Numbered from the stretch's first letter, positions 41,111 through 50,264 are shown. The stretch: DNA of 64,000 bases from [Clostridium] symbiosum (GCA_036419695.1 CP143946.1:4396001-4460000); one strand, 5' to 3'. Numbers and translations are program-made. The notes: generated by a model not told the origin, from the sequence alone.

Positions 41111-42922
41111 TTACGCCTCTGCCTCAGAGGCGTCTGCTTTTGTATCCGCCACGGCCGGGAGCGTAAACCAGAATGTGCTTCCTTTTCCCGGCTCCGATTC
41201 AAAGCAGAGTCTGGAACCGTGTGCTTCCAGGATCCGTTTGGATACGTAAAGCCCCAGTCCATAACTCTCCTTCTGTGAGGGATCCCCTTTATAGAACATA
41301 TCAAAGATATACTCCCGCTCTTCCTCGCTGATTCCCATTCCCTGGTCCGTTATCTGGAACAGAAACTGCCCGTTTTCAAGCGCAATGCGGACCGTAACCG
41401 TTGAATAGGGCGCAGAATATTTCACCGCATTGCTCAGCATATTCTGCCACACGCGGATAATCTTCACATCGCTGATAAACAGTTTGCCGCTCACCTTTTC
41501 AAGGCTCCCCTCAAACAGCCGGTCGGAATTCTCCACATAGGCCTGGGCCGTCTGGTAGAGCGATTCACAGAATTCTTCCGCATAGACGGTCTCCTTATTA
41601 ATCTGTTCGCTGTTCTGCGCCTCATAAGTACTGTCCAGCACATCATAGGAAATCCGTTCCAGCGTGTCGGCGCTCCTGTATATTTCCTGGATAAACCGCT
41701 CCTTCGTCTCCTCGTCTTCCACCAGGCCCGAGAGTATCCCTTTTGAATATCCCTTAATCAGGGTCAGGGACGTTCTGATGTCGTGGGACAAGGCGGACAG
41801 GAAACGCGCCGTCAGATAGGATTTCATCTCCAGGGACGCCGTCAGTGTCCTGGACTTCTGAATCAGTGCATGGGCCTCCTTGGCAAACACATTCGTATTC
41901 ACATTTTCTATCGTCTCGCTGATCGAATTTCCCAGAAAATCATTCCCACTCTCCGCACTGTTGATATATTCCGTGATACTGTCGATCGGCGACGAAATTT
42001 TGTTGGAAAAATAGATACTGGCAAATATGGCGCAGCCCGATATAATCGTGCCGAATATGATAACGGACTTTAAAAGCTGGAGCGATTTCGCAGCCAGTTC
42101 CCGCCTCGGCATCACCGTATACAGCACCCAGTCATTTTGATCCATTTTCTTGTAGGAGCACACATAGTCATGGTCCACATGCTTGTAAATTTCTCCCGGT
42201 TCCTCCCCGTTCATTTCGGAGAAAAAGGGCAGCACTTCATCGGCCGGATGGCCAATCAGCGCCGGATCACGGTGGGACAGCACCAGCCCGTTCGAATCGA
42301 CAATGGAGAAATAGCCGTTTTCCCCAATGGCAAAGTTTTTAATGAAACCGACAAACTTCTCCGCCCGGATAGCAATTCCGAACAGTCCCAGCATCCGTCC
42401 ATCCTCGTCAAATACAGGATGTGTCGTATTAACGATGCTGGCCTGGTCGGTCAGGGCAATCAGAATATCGCTTGTCGCCGTCGTACTGCGTTTTAAGCTC
42501 TCCTGGACATATTTTCTGCTCGAAAGATCCACATACATAGCGTTGGGCATCGTCGATGAGGTGATGACGCCGTCCAGGGCCACGCAGAAAAGATCTTTAT
42601 AATAATAGCTTTCCGCCTCCTGGTTCATGACCTCCATCTCATCCGTGAGATAGCGGTTCATTTCCTCCGTTTTAAGCTTCCCCTTGAAAAAATCCCTGAC
42701 GCGCTGATCTTTGGACAGGGCCAGTGTTTCCAGGCGTATCTTATCCACCTGCAGTTCTATTTTTTCCTGGGCCCTTAAAATCTGGACCTCGGTAAATGTA
42801 TTGGAATCCTCACTCAGAATCGAAGCAGACATTGCATAGAGAGAAGTGCACATGACAACGAGGGATAAAATAACAATGATACAGATATTCAATGTAATCT
42901 TGTTCTTCAGGTTCATTTTCAT
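41111..42922 (-). CDS. Sensor histidine kinase with extracellular Cache-like domain
   Basis: About 603 residues from the ATG at 42922 (AAAAGGA upstream; a GTG directly before it also reads open). First membrane helix at about 10-33, a large outside domain of the double-Cache type (about 35-275, with LDGVITSSTMPNAMYVDLSSRKYVQ-like pattern and GENGYFSIVDSNGLVL), second helix at about 285-307, then a HAMP-like linker. The kinase core has the phospho-His near residue 380 in ALSHDIRTSLTL, an N-box NMLSNAVKYS, a G1 box DQGMGI and GLGLYVSKRI. It senses an extracellular small molecule and phosphorylates the convergent response regulator. Cache ligands are often amino acids or carboxylates; the ligand here is unknown. 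Confidence 0.92.
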   Translation of the reverse strand: MKMNLKNKITLNICIIVILSLVVMCTSLYAMSASILSEDSNTFTEVQILRAQEKIELQVDKIRLETLALSKDQRVRDFFKGKLKTEEMNRYLTDEMEVMNQEAESYYYKDLFCVALDGVITSSTMPNAMYVDLSSRKYVQESLKRSTTATSDILIALTDQASIVNTTHPVFDEDGRMLGLFGIAIRAEKFVGFIKNFAIGENGYFSIVDSNGLVLSHRDPALIGHPADEVLPFFSEMNGEEPGEIYKHVDHDYVCSYKKMDQNDWVLYTVMPRRELAAKSLQLLKSVIIFGTIISGCAIFASIYFSNKISSPIDSITEYINSAESGNDFLGNSISETIENVNTNVFAKEAHALIQKSRTLTASLEMKSYLTARFLSALSHDIRTSLTLIKGYSKGILSGLVEDEETKERFIQEIYRSADTLERISYDVLDSTYEAQNSEQINKETVYAEEFCESLYQTAQAYVENSDRLFEGSLEKVSGKLFISDVKIIRVWQNMLSNAVKYSAPYSTVTVRIALENGQFLFQITDQGMGISEEEREYIFDMFYKGDPSQKESYGLGLYVSKRILEAHGSRLCFESEPGKGSTFWFTLPAVADTKADASEAEA

Positions 42923-43196
42923 CACGGACCAGTCCTTTTTCTTTTTTTAGGGTGTTTTCATTTCCTATTTTTCCGGTTTGTCCCTTCGATTTTATCATAT
43001 TCTTAACTTCTTTACTACTATTTGCCCAATTATACCATGAATCTCCTATAGATTTATGTACATTTCATATAAGATAATGTCATTATGATAGACAACGGCT
43101 GTTAATATTGTGTAAAAAAACGTTTTAGACTTTATTTATGTTATACTTTATTCACTTGATACGTATCGGAAAAATAATGATAAAGGGGAAACAGAC

Positions 43197-44522
43197 ATGG
43201 AAAAGAAAATGACTGACAATTCAAGAAGCAGCTCCAACGTAATGAAATTCGTCCTGTTAAATCTGATTGGCATCTTTATGTTCTTCATCACAATCAGTGT
43301 AGGCGGTAAAAAATCAATTCCCATCGATCATATTGTGACGGCGCTCCGCTCCATCCCTCACTTTGAGGTGGTCTATGCGGGACTGGTTGTCGTTGTGGGA
43401 GCAATCCTCCCATTCGTTCGCAAAACCTGGAACAAAGACGTGGTAACAACCATCTTTTCAATCTTTAAAGTAATCGGCATCGGTGTCGTAGGCATGGCGA
43501 TCTTCGGCTGGGGACCGGAGAGCTTCCACACTCCCGACATGCTGCCGTTCGTATTTAACAAAGTAGTAATCCCGGTTACAATCCTCGTACCCGTAGGAGC
43601 CGTATTCCTCTCTTTCCTGATCAATTACGGCCTCATGGAATTCATCGGTGTATTCATGAAACCGGTTATGCGTCCAATCTGGAAGACTCCAGGGCGTTCC
43701 GCAGTCGATGCGGTGGCCTCCTTCGTAGGCAGCTATTCCGTAGGTCTTCTGATTACAAACCGCGTTTATAAAGAAGGATTTTACTCCGAAAAAGAAGCCA
43801 GCATCATTGCTACCGGTTTTTCCACCGTGTCCGCCACCTTCATGATCGTGGTTGCAAAAACCTTGGGATTGATGGATCACTGGAACCTGTATTTCTGGGC
43901 TACCCTGATTATCACCTTTGTGGTTACCGCCATCACTACCCGCATCTATCCGCTTTGCAAAAAATCGGATAAGGGCTATAACGATATGGAAGTCATTCCC
44001 GAGCCGAAGGTTGAAAAAGGAAAACTGGTGTCCACTGCCGTGGATGAAGGTTTACGTGCCTGTGCACGCGCGCCGAAATTTGTTGACGGCCTTGTGAAAA
44101 ACTTTATCGACGGACTCAATATGGCGCTCAACATCGGGCCTACGCTGATGGCAATCGGTTTCCTCGGCCTTGTACTTGCGGCTTTCACTCCTGTATTTGA
44201 TATTCTGGGATATTTATTCCTTCCGTTTGCCATGCTGCTGGGCTTTGGCTCTGAGGCTGCTATGGTCGCCAAGGGCTGCGCCATCAGCCTTGCCGAAATG
44301 TTCCTTCCGGCTAACATCGTAGCCGCAGGTTCTCCGGCTTCCCAGGCTGTGATCGCTATCGTGTGTGTTTCCGAGATTCTGTTCTTCTCGGCATCCATTC
44401 CGTGTATCCTCGGAACCGATATCAAACTCAGCATTAAAGATATACTGATTATCTGGTTTGAACGAGTCGTGCTGTCACTCATTCTGGCAACACCGGTAGT
44501 CTTCCTGTTGTTCCGTTTCTAG
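43197..44522 (+). CDS. YjiH-family membrane protein (nucleoside-recognition/gate domain)
   Basis: 441 residues with around ten hydrophobic helices. A YjiH-type layout: N-terminal LLNLIGIFMFFITISVGG, two gate-like domains (VDAVASFVGSYSVGLLITNRVYKEGFYSEKEASIIATGFSTVSATF, and a second near GFGSEAAMVAKGCAISLAEMFLPA). The family is related to spore-maturation proteins SpmA/SpmB and to the gate domains of nucleoside transporters; its transported substrate is not established. AAAGGGG lies ahead of the ATG, and a strong terminator follows. It stands alone; the histidine kinase pair next to it could control it, but no shared site was seen. Confidence 0.85.
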   Translation: MEKKMTDNSRSSSNVMKFVLLNLIGIFMFFITISVGGKKSIPIDHIVTALRSIPHFEVVYAGLVVVVGAILPFVRKTWNKDVVTTIFSIFKVIGIGVVGMAIFGWGPESFHTPDMLPFVFNKVVIPVTILVPVGAVFLSFLINYGLMEFIGVFMKPVMRPIWKTPGRSAVDAVASFVGSYSVGLLITNRVYKEGFYSEKEASIIATGFSTVSATFMIVVAKTLGLMDHWNLYFWATLIITFVVTAITTRIYPLCKKSDKGYNDMEVIPEPKVEKGKLVSTAVDEGLRACARAPKFVDGLVKNFIDGLNMALNIGPTLMAIGFLGLVLAAFTPVFDILGYLFLPFAMLLGFGSEAAMVAKGCAISLAEMFLPANIVAAGSPASQAVIAIVCVSEILFFSASIPCILGTDIKLSIKDILIIWFERVVLSLILATPVVFLLFRF

Positions 44523-44558
44523 CCGGATTTGTTAAAACCGGGACATCATCCTATTCAT

Positions 44559-44604
44559 AAAAATACCGGCGGTATGGGAAATTTTCCGTACCGCCGGTAT
44601 TTTT
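44559..44604. terminator. Bidirectional intrinsic terminator
   Basis: AAAAATACCGGCGGTA and TACCGCCGGTATTTTT form a perfect 16-bp stem around a 14-base loop. Lies between the convergent YjiH gene (plus) and the iron-uptake operon (minus), so it can serve both. Confidence 0.95.
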
Positions 44605-44622
44605 ACGGTTCCGAATCCGCGG

Positions 44623-45042
44623 TCAGCCCGCCTTTCGGATTTCCTTCACTTCAAATCCTTTATTTTCCACTGCTTCCTTAAGCTTTGAGTCCGTCACTTC
44701 CTCCTTCATGAACACTTCGGCTGTACCTGCCTTTAGATCCACATCTGCGCAGATGACGCCGTTTACATGGCTCAAAGCGCTCTCCACGGACTGCTTGCAG
44801 GTACTGCAGTGCATGCCGTTAATCTGAAGAGTTTTAGAAAGGCTGTTTCCTCCGGTGAACTCCCTGGCGCTTTGAACGGTCTTTACGCTGTTCTGCATAC
44901 TGCAGGAGGAACTTCCCCCCGAGCAGCCGGAACAGCCGCAGCAACCGCCGCCCTTACCGCTGTAATGCCTCAGGGTGGAGCGGAGTGCCAGGAACAGCAG
45001 CGCCGCCACAACCGTTAAAATGATAATATCGATAGCCTGCAT
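44623..45042 (-). CDS. FeoB-associated Cys-rich membrane protein fused to a heavy-metal-associated (HMA) domain
   Basis: 139 residues. One N-terminal membrane helix (AIDIIILTVVAALLFLALR) and a Gly/Cys cluster (GGGCCGCSGCSGG) as in FeoB-associated Cys-rich proteins. Residues about 70-139 are a CopZ-like HMA domain with GMHCSTCKQSVESAL (metal-binding CxxC) and the typical GFEVKEI end. The combination of both parts in one small protein is notable. It is the last gene of the feoAAB operon and might deliver or scavenge metal at the FeoB exit, an inference. Confidence 0.85.
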   Translation of the reverse strand: MQAIDIIILTVVAALLFLALRSTLRHYSGKGGGCCGCSGCSGGSSSCSMQNSVKTVQSAREFTGGNSLSKTLQINGMHCSTCKQSVESALSHVNGVICADVDLKAGTAEVFMKEEVTDSKLKEAVENKGFEVKEIRKAG

Positions 45043-45102
45043 ACCGCATCCTCTTTTCTGTTACTCTGTGTGATTACGTTTCTGTTACCTTTGTCTGTGC
45101 CG

Positions 45103-45243
45103 TCAGGACTTCCGCTGTCTTTTCAAATTCCTGCCGATTGTCCTTTTTATTATATCATATACTTTATAGATTATCACTCCGGCAAAATATAAAATCAGGA
45201 AACCGGCAACGGCATATAACATTGATCCGGATGAATCTCCCAT
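45103..45243 (-). CDS. Small membrane protein (46 residues) in the feo operon
   Basis: Not a long frame but well supported: ATG at 45243 with GGGAG about 6-10 bases upstream, stop at 45103. The product is MGDSSGSMLYAVAG, then one hydrophobic helix (FLILYFAGVIIYKVY), then a strongly basic tail (KRTIGRNLKRQRKS), so N-out/C-in by the positive-inside rule. It lies between feoB and the Cys-rich/HMA gene in the same orientation. It could be a FeoC-like or FeoB-assisting peptide, but nothing in the sequence proves this. Confidence 0.6.
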   Translation of the reverse strand: MGDSSGSMLYAVAGFLILYFAGVIIYKVYDIIKRTIGRNLKRQRKS

Positions 45244-45298
45244 CTCTTTTCTCCCTTTAAAACGTATCCTGAAAACGCTGAGACTTACCTGTCTTTGC

Positions 45299-47485
45299 TT
45301 ATGCAGCAGCTTCCACGGAACTTCTGGAATAGGATTTCTGCGCCTTGTACGGATCCGGCCTGAACAACATGTAGAGCATGAATGCCAGGCAGATTAATGC
45401 AATAACCGTCCAAGCGTTAAATGCAACAACACCGGCGGCAAGGCCGCCCAACTGATAGATGCAGAGCGCAACTACGTAAGCGAAGATGTTCTGGTAAAGA
45501 ATTGCGAACCAGAACCATTTTCTGGACTGGAACTGCTGTGCCATCGTGGCAATTGCCGCCAGACACGGAGAATCCAGAAGGTTAAATACCAGGAAGGAGA
45601 ATGCCGCAACCGCGGACGGGAACCATGTCTGGATCGCCATCGCAACCGCATCCGGATCCTCTGAAAGCTCTTCCGACACATTGGCCAGAACACCCATTGT
45701 ACTTACAATCGCTTCTTTCGCCGTAAAACCGGAAATGGAGGCCGCAACCGGCTGCCACTCGCCGAAGCCGAGCGGACGGAACAAAATGGCAATTGCGCCG
45801 CCAATTATGGAGAGAAGGGATGCAGAAGAATCTTCCACAATGCCGAAGGCCCCATTTTCAAAGCCAAAGGTCGATAATACCCACATAACCACGCAGGCCA
45901 GGAACAGGATGGTACCTGCCTTGATGATAAATCCCTTCAGACGATCCCACACATGGAGGAGCACCGTCTTGGCGGAAGGGATATGGTAAGCCGGAAGTTC
46001 CATAACAAACGGAGCCGGTTTTCCGGAAAATGGTTTTGTCTTTTTCAGCATAATAGCCGAGACAAGCACCGCGCCGATACCAAGGAAATACATCAGCGGA
46101 GCCATCATCCCGCCAATGACGGCGCTGCCCGACAGATGTCCTGCCATAACGCCGCCCATCAGTGCGATTACAGGAAGTTTGGCGCCGCAGGGAACAAAGG
46201 TGGCGGTCATGATCGTAAGCCTTCTGTCATTGTCCTGCTCAATTGTTTTACTTGCCATAATTCCAGGGATCCCGCAGCCGGAAGAAATCAGCAGTGGGAT
46301 AAAGCTCTTTCCCGAAAGTCCAAAATGACGGAACACACGATCCATAACAAATGCAATTCGGACCATGTAGCCGCAGTCCTCAAGGATGGAGAGGAAGAGG
46401 AACAGGATGGCCATCTGAGGAACGAATCCGAGAACGGCTCCCACACCGCCTATTATTCCGTCCACCACAAGGCTCATAATCAGATCCGACGCCCCTGCCA
46501 TTTCAAGCAGGCCGCCGGCCCAGCCCTGAACGGCTCCTACAAAGGTATCATTGGTCCAGTCTGTTACAAAGGTTCCCAGCGTTGTCACGGAAACGTAGTA
46601 AACGCCCCACATAACAAGCACGAAAATCGGAATACCCAGAATTCTGTTCGTCACAATGCTGTCAATCCGGTCAGAAACGCTCATTTTAGCCGCCGGTTTC
46701 TTTACGGTGTCCTCAATCAGTTTCTGTATGTACTGATATCTCTGATCCGTGATTACGGATTCAGCGTCGTCATCATACTCGTTTTCCAGTTCTTTTGTAT
46801 AATTGGAATACCGGTTGTCTTTCTCCAGCCCAAACTGTTCCAGGACCTTGTTGTCCTGTTCCAGAAGTTTAATTGCGTACCATCTCTTTTCTCCCTCCGG
46901 GATTCCGGCAGGAAGCTCCGATTCGATCTGCTCTACTCTCGTCTCGACCCAGTTGCCGAAAATCGCCTGTACTTCCGGCGTCTTTGATGCTTTTGCCTGG
47001 TGGATTGCCGTCTCCACAACCTCGTTAAGGCCTGTTTTTCTGAGCGCAGACGTCTCCACAATCGGGCACCCCAGCCTCTTTGACAATGTCTTTACGTCAA
47101 TCATGATATGATTCTTTCTCATCAGATCGGCCATGTTGAGGGCGATCACCACCGGAATTCCGGTCTCGAGAAGCTGTGTCGCCAGATAAAGGTTTCTTTC
47201 AATATTAGTCGCATCCACCATGTCTACGATGACATCCGGTTTTTCCTTTAAAATGAAATCTCTGGATACGACTTCCTCCAGTGTATAAGGGGACAGGGAG
47301 TAGATACCCGGAAGATCGGTTACATTGACTTCCTCCCCCGTCTTTCCCTCTTTCAATTTTCCCGTCTTCTTCTCAACCGTTACCCCCGGCCAGTTTCCGA
47401 CATACTGATTTGCTCCCGTCAGCGCGTTAAACATGGTTGTTTTACCGCAGTTCGGGTTTCCTGCCAATGCAATATGTATTGCCAT
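45299..47485 (-). CDS. feoB: Ferrous iron transporter FeoB
   Basis: 728 residues from the ATG at 47485 (AGGAGG 7 bases upstream). N-terminal G-protein domain: G1 GNPNCGKTT, G3 DLPG, G4 NMAD; then the helical GDI domain with an acidic stretch (NEYDDDAES), and the membrane domain with two gate motifs (LLISSGCGIPGIMA, TFVPCGAKLPV) and Cys-containing helices. It imports Fe2+ across the inner membrane. Preceded by two feoA genes and followed by two small genes; the operon is under tandem DtxR-like operators. Confidence 0.97.
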   Translation of the reverse strand: MAIHIALAGNPNCGKTTMFNALTGANQYVGNWPGVTVEKKTGKLKEGKTGEEVNVTDLPGIYSLSPYTLEEVVSRDFILKEKPDVIVDMVDATNIERNLYLATQLLETGIPVVIALNMADLMRKNHIMIDVKTLSKRLGCPIVETSALRKTGLNEVVETAIHQAKASKTPEVQAIFGNWVETRVEQIESELPAGIPEGEKRWYAIKLLEQDNKVLEQFGLEKDNRYSNYTKELENEYDDDAESVITDQRYQYIQKLIEDTVKKPAAKMSVSDRIDSIVTNRILGIPIFVLVMWGVYYVSVTTLGTFVTDWTNDTFVGAVQGWAGGLLEMAGASDLIMSLVVDGIIGGVGAVLGFVPQMAILFLFLSILEDCGYMVRIAFVMDRVFRHFGLSGKSFIPLLISSGCGIPGIMASKTIEQDNDRRLTIMTATFVPCGAKLPVIALMGGVMAGHLSGSAVIGGMMAPLMYFLGIGAVLVSAIMLKKTKPFSGKPAPFVMELPAYHIPSAKTVLLHVWDRLKGFIIKAGTILFLACVVMWVLSTFGFENGAFGIVEDSSASLLSIIGGAIAILFRPLGFGEWQPVAASISGFTAKEAIVSTMGVLANVSEELSEDPDAVAMAIQTWFPSAVAAFSFLVFNLLDSPCLAAIATMAQQFQSRKWFWFAILYQNIFAYVVALCIYQLGGLAAGVVAFNAWTVIALICLAFMLYMLFRPDPYKAQKSYSRSSVEAAA

Positions 47486-47589
47486 TTTTTCATCCTCCTG
47501 CCATTCTTGCAATGATATTAACGGAACTACTCATTCAAACAAAGGTTATTCATAACTAACCATCCGGCAAAATACTATGCCGTCGTGTC

Positions 47590-47820
47590 TCAGGCGCTTA
47601 CCTCCTCGATATCCACGCAATCAGCATCATCCTTACGCAGTGAAAGCTCATACCCCCGGATTGTAACTTCAACCGGATCTCCGAGAGGCGCTACTTTTCT
47701 GACAAAGATCTCGCTCCCCTTCGTAATTCCCATATCCATAATGCGTCGCTTATAGGCGCCTTCTCCGTGGATCCTGACCACCTTTACAGTGGAACCCACT
47801 TTTGCTTCTTTCAATGTCAT
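47590..47820 (-). CDS. feoA: FeoA-domain protein (second copy)
   Basis: 76 residues, an SH3-like FeoA domain: MTLKEAKVGSTVKVVRIHGEG and RIMDMGITKGSEIFVRKVAPLGDPVEVTIRGYELSLRKDDA. AAGGAG lies 8 bases upstream. FeoA binds FeoB and supports its activity. It lies 48 bp after the first feoA and about 100 bp before feoB. Confidence 0.92.
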   Translation of the reverse strand: MTLKEAKVGSTVKVVRIHGEGAYKRRIMDMGITKGSEIFVRKVAPLGDPVEVTIRGYELSLRKDDADCVDIEEVSA

Positions 47821-47867
47821 GACAGTGCTCCTTCCTTACCATTCATTCTCTAAAACCGTCCTCCCGG

Positions 47868-48077
47868 TCAGACCAGGATATGACGGGCCTGTTCTTTATT
47901 AATTGCCACTCTGGACTCCTTCACGTGGACGATTACATCACCGTTTAACTGTGTAATCAGCTTGACCGGAGTTCCCTCATTAAATCCCATAGACTGAAGA
48001 TGGGAGCGCACCTCTGTATTACCGCTCACCTTCTTAATTGTGTAAGATGATCCAACCGTACCCATAGAAATCGGCAT
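47868..48077 (-). CDS. feoA: FeoA-domain protein (first copy)
   Basis: 69 residues from MPISMG at 48077, preceded by GGGAGG; a start 18 bases earlier also has a possible ribosome site. Contains the FeoA pattern LQSMGFNEGTPVKLITQLNGDVIVHVKESRVAINKEQA. It differs from the second FeoA, so the two are probably paralogues with distinct roles. First gene of the operon. Confidence 0.9.
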   Translation of the reverse strand: MPISMGTVGSSYTIKKVSGNTEVRSHLQSMGFNEGTPVKLITQLNGDVIVHVKESRVAINKEQARHILV

Positions 48078-48139
48078 ACTTACCTCCCTTTCCATGTCAT
48101 CACCCTTTCGTGCATAACATTAGGACTGACAAACCAAAA

Positions 48140-48192
48140 TTAGTTATATCTAACTCATTGATAAGGTTAGCACATACTAACTTTATTGTCAA
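48140..48192 (-). promoter_or_regulatory. feo promoter with tandem DtxR/IdeR-like operators
   Basis: Two copies of TTAG-N6-CTAA: TTAGTTATATCTAA (48140-48153) and TTAGCACATACTAA (48167-48180), 27 bp apart start to start. On the minus strand -35 TTGACA (48187-48192) and a weak -10 TAACCT (48164-48169) flank the second site, which thus fills the spacer and overlaps the -10. The pattern resembles DtxR/IdeR/MntR-type sites. Iron-dependent repression is inferred. Confidence 0.65.
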
Positions 48193-48319
48193 TCTCTTTT
48201 TGAGATTTTTTTCCACTATCTTCCAGAGCACTGCATTTTGTGTCCCCGTTTCTATCTTCTTTCTGTCTTGTAATCATTGCCCTGCCACTCTACTGCCAAT
48301 GCTCCGGCGATCCTCTGCG

Positions 48320-48472
48320 GTTACTGTTCACTCCGTGCCCAGTAACACGCTGCGCGATGCACAGAAACGGCAAAAAACGCCGTTTCGCGCCGCAACCCTC
48401 GGGTTTTCTGTGACTTTCGCTACGCTCCACTCACAAAAAACACCTCGCGGAATACTACCTGTGAACAGTAAC
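48320..48472. mobile_element. MITE copy 2 (153 bp) with 8-bp target-site duplication
   Basis: Ends GTTACTGTTCAC and GTGAACAGTAAC. The 8-mers CCTCTGCG at 48312-48319 and 48473-48480 are identical duplications of the target. Internal hairpins (AAACGGC/GCCGTTT; GCGCGATG...; CACCTCGCGGAATA) match the copies at 53361 and 60724. The right end and part of the interior supply the C-terminal codons and stop of the adjacent GNAT gene. Confidence 0.9.
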
Positions 48473-49252
48473 CCTCTGCGGCCTGTATACCTCAAACGCC
48501 GTATACTCCCGCTCAAAGTGGTATCCGAGCTTCTCGGCCAGCGCCAGTGAACCCCTGTTCTGTGCATCCCAGCCCGGATAAAGCCCCCTGTCCAGGCACT
48601 CCAGAATGAGCCTGGCAGCACCCGCCAGGGCAAGGCCTTTTCTGCGGTGTTCTTCCTTCGTGTCTATCTCGATCTCAATTCCGCCCAGATATACCGTATA
48701 GGAGGATACCCCCGCCACAAGAATGCCGTCATGCAGAACGGCCGTTCCCAGGCCTCTTTTTCTGTAAGTTTCCCAGTCCGGGAACTGGGAGCATAAATCC
48801 TCCGACCATTTTTCCGCCCGGGCCATGCGGTAAACCGCTTCGTCCATCATCCTCAGCTCATAGCCGGCCGGAAGCGCGGCAGCCATCTTTCTTAACTTAT
48901 CCCGGTCAAAGATATCCGGCTCTTTTTTGATCGCATAGCGCACAATCTGCTTTGCATTTTCCCCATAGATCCGCCGGATTTCCTCCGACCATGCTTCATT
49001 CTCCGGAACCATGATCGTGAAGCCGGAAGCGGCCTCCTCCGGCCAGAACTCAGCCAGTTCCCCGGCAGGCTCTCCCGCCAGAAAGCTGAAATCCGCAATC
49101 GCCAGCCTGGCCGAACGCGGCTCCGTGAGGGAATCCGCCCAGGCGCTGCCCATTTCTCCCTGAAGAACCGACCATATCATCGTCTCTTCCCATCCCAGGT
49201 ACAGCGGTTCCAATTTTTTAAGGTTCTCACCCGTTATATGATAGATAGCCAT
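48455..49252 (-). CDS. GNAT-family N-acetyltransferase, C-terminus altered by a MITE
   Basis: 265 residues from the ATG at 49252 (GGGGAG upstream). The C-terminal GNAT domain has the acetyl-CoA loop region EEHRRKGLALAGAARLILECL (R/Q-x-x-G-x-G/A pattern) and ends NRGSLALAEKLGYHFEREYTAFEVYRP, typical for the family's last strand. The last five residues (VTVHR) and the stop codon lie in the MITE terminal repeat. Without the insertion the frame would continue 19 codons past the duplicated target. The N-terminal 130 residues have no clear assignment. Acetyl acceptor unknown. Confidence 0.85.
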   Translation of the reverse strand: MAIYHITGENLKKLEPLYLGWEETMIWSVLQGEMGSAWADSLTEPRSARLAIADFSFLAGEPAGELAEFWPEEAASGFTIMVPENEAWSEEIRRIYGENAKQIVRYAIKKEPDIFDRDKLRKMAAALPAGYELRMMDEAVYRMARAEKWSEDLCSQFPDWETYRKRGLGTAVLHDGILVAGVSSYTVYLGGIEIEIDTKEEHRRKGLALAGAARLILECLDRGLYPGWDAQNRGSLALAEKLGYHFEREYTAFEVYRPQRVTVHR

Positions 49253-49271
49253 GATTTCTCCCCAGTTAAAT

Positions 49272-50174
49272 TCAGGCAACCCTCTCCCGCCCCCGCGAAC
49301 TGGATTTCCTGCCGGAGAGCCCCATCTGCACGAAAATACCTGCCACGATAAACATCAGGCCGATCACGGAATAGATATCAATCTCCTCTTTCAGGAACAG
49401 AGCCGAAAACAGGACTGCCATGAATGGTGTAATATAAACAAAATTTGACAAACTGGCCGTGTCCCCCTTCTGAAGGGCCAGGGCCCACATGAGAAATGCC
49501 GCGGCGTCCATAAAGACTCCAAGCCAGATGATCCCCGCCGTCTGTACCCCCGTCAGGGCAGCGGATTCTCCCTTTGCGAAGAACCAGATTCCGGAGAACA
49601 GCGCCGCCGTGAAGAAATAGACCGTCATGCTGACAAACTGATCCCTGTTGTCCTTCTTATTCAAAACATTGAACGCCCCATAGCAGACCGCCGCCAGGAC
49701 ACAGCTTAATATGCCTTTCAGATTTCCGCCCAAAAGCCCGGCCAGACTCCCCTTGGACGCCACAAGGACGACACCGGTAAACGAGATGGCGATTGCCATA
49801 CTCTTTCTGACCGTAAATTTTTCTCCCAGCCAAAGGCAGGAAAATATCACGGTCATAACCGGCCACAGATAATTGACTATACAGGCGTCACCGGCGGTCA
49901 GTACGGAAAGCCCATAGAAATAGAGCACCGAGTACATGAACTTTCCCAGAAAACCAAGGGCAGCCATTTTCACGTAGTCTTTTACCCCGTACTCTAAAAA
50001 TTTTTTACCTTTTCCCGTCGCCAGATTGACGGCAGCCAGAAATATAAAGGCAATGAGAGAGCTTAAGAATACCGTTTTCTCATTGCTCAGTCCGTTTAAT
50101 AAAAGTTTTGCAAAAGGCGGCATCATTCCCCACAGAATAATGGTTCCCCCCGCCATCATATACTCTTTCTTCAT
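49272..50174 (-). CDS. EamA/DMT-family transporter
   Basis: 300 residues, ten hydrophobic helices in two EamA repeats (about 5-140 and 150-290); the first repeat ends NYLWPVMTVIFSCLWLGEKFT and the second VYITPFMAVLFSALFLKEEID, the family's characteristic helix-Glu-Lys pattern. Drug/metabolite exporter of unknown substrate. GGGAG lies about 10 bases ahead of the ATG. The GNAT gene follows 19 bp after its stop, probably in one operon. Confidence 0.9.
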   Translation of the reverse strand: MKKEYMMAGGTIILWGMMPPFAKLLLNGLSNEKTVFLSSLIAFIFLAAVNLATGKGKKFLEYGVKDYVKMAALGFLGKFMYSVLYFYGLSVLTAGDACIVNYLWPVMTVIFSCLWLGEKFTVRKSMAIAISFTGVVLVASKGSLAGLLGGNLKGILSCVLAAVCYGAFNVLNKKDNRDQFVSMTVYFFTAALFSGIWFFAKGESAALTGVQTAGIIWLGVFMDAAAFLMWALALQKGDTASLSNFVYITPFMAVLFSALFLKEEIDIYSVIGLMFIVAGIFVQMGLSGRKSSSRGRERVA

Positions 50175-50264
50175 CCCCGTTCTCCCTTTTGTTATTACTG
50201 CTTTACAGTATAACGCAAGGGCTTTTCACAAACTGTAATCTATGCTACAATTATCACAGAATCC

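Noticed and set aside
43020..43196. Promoter for the YjiH gene
   Set aside because: A TATACT box is visible near 43142 but no -35 at acceptable spacing, so no promoter was called.
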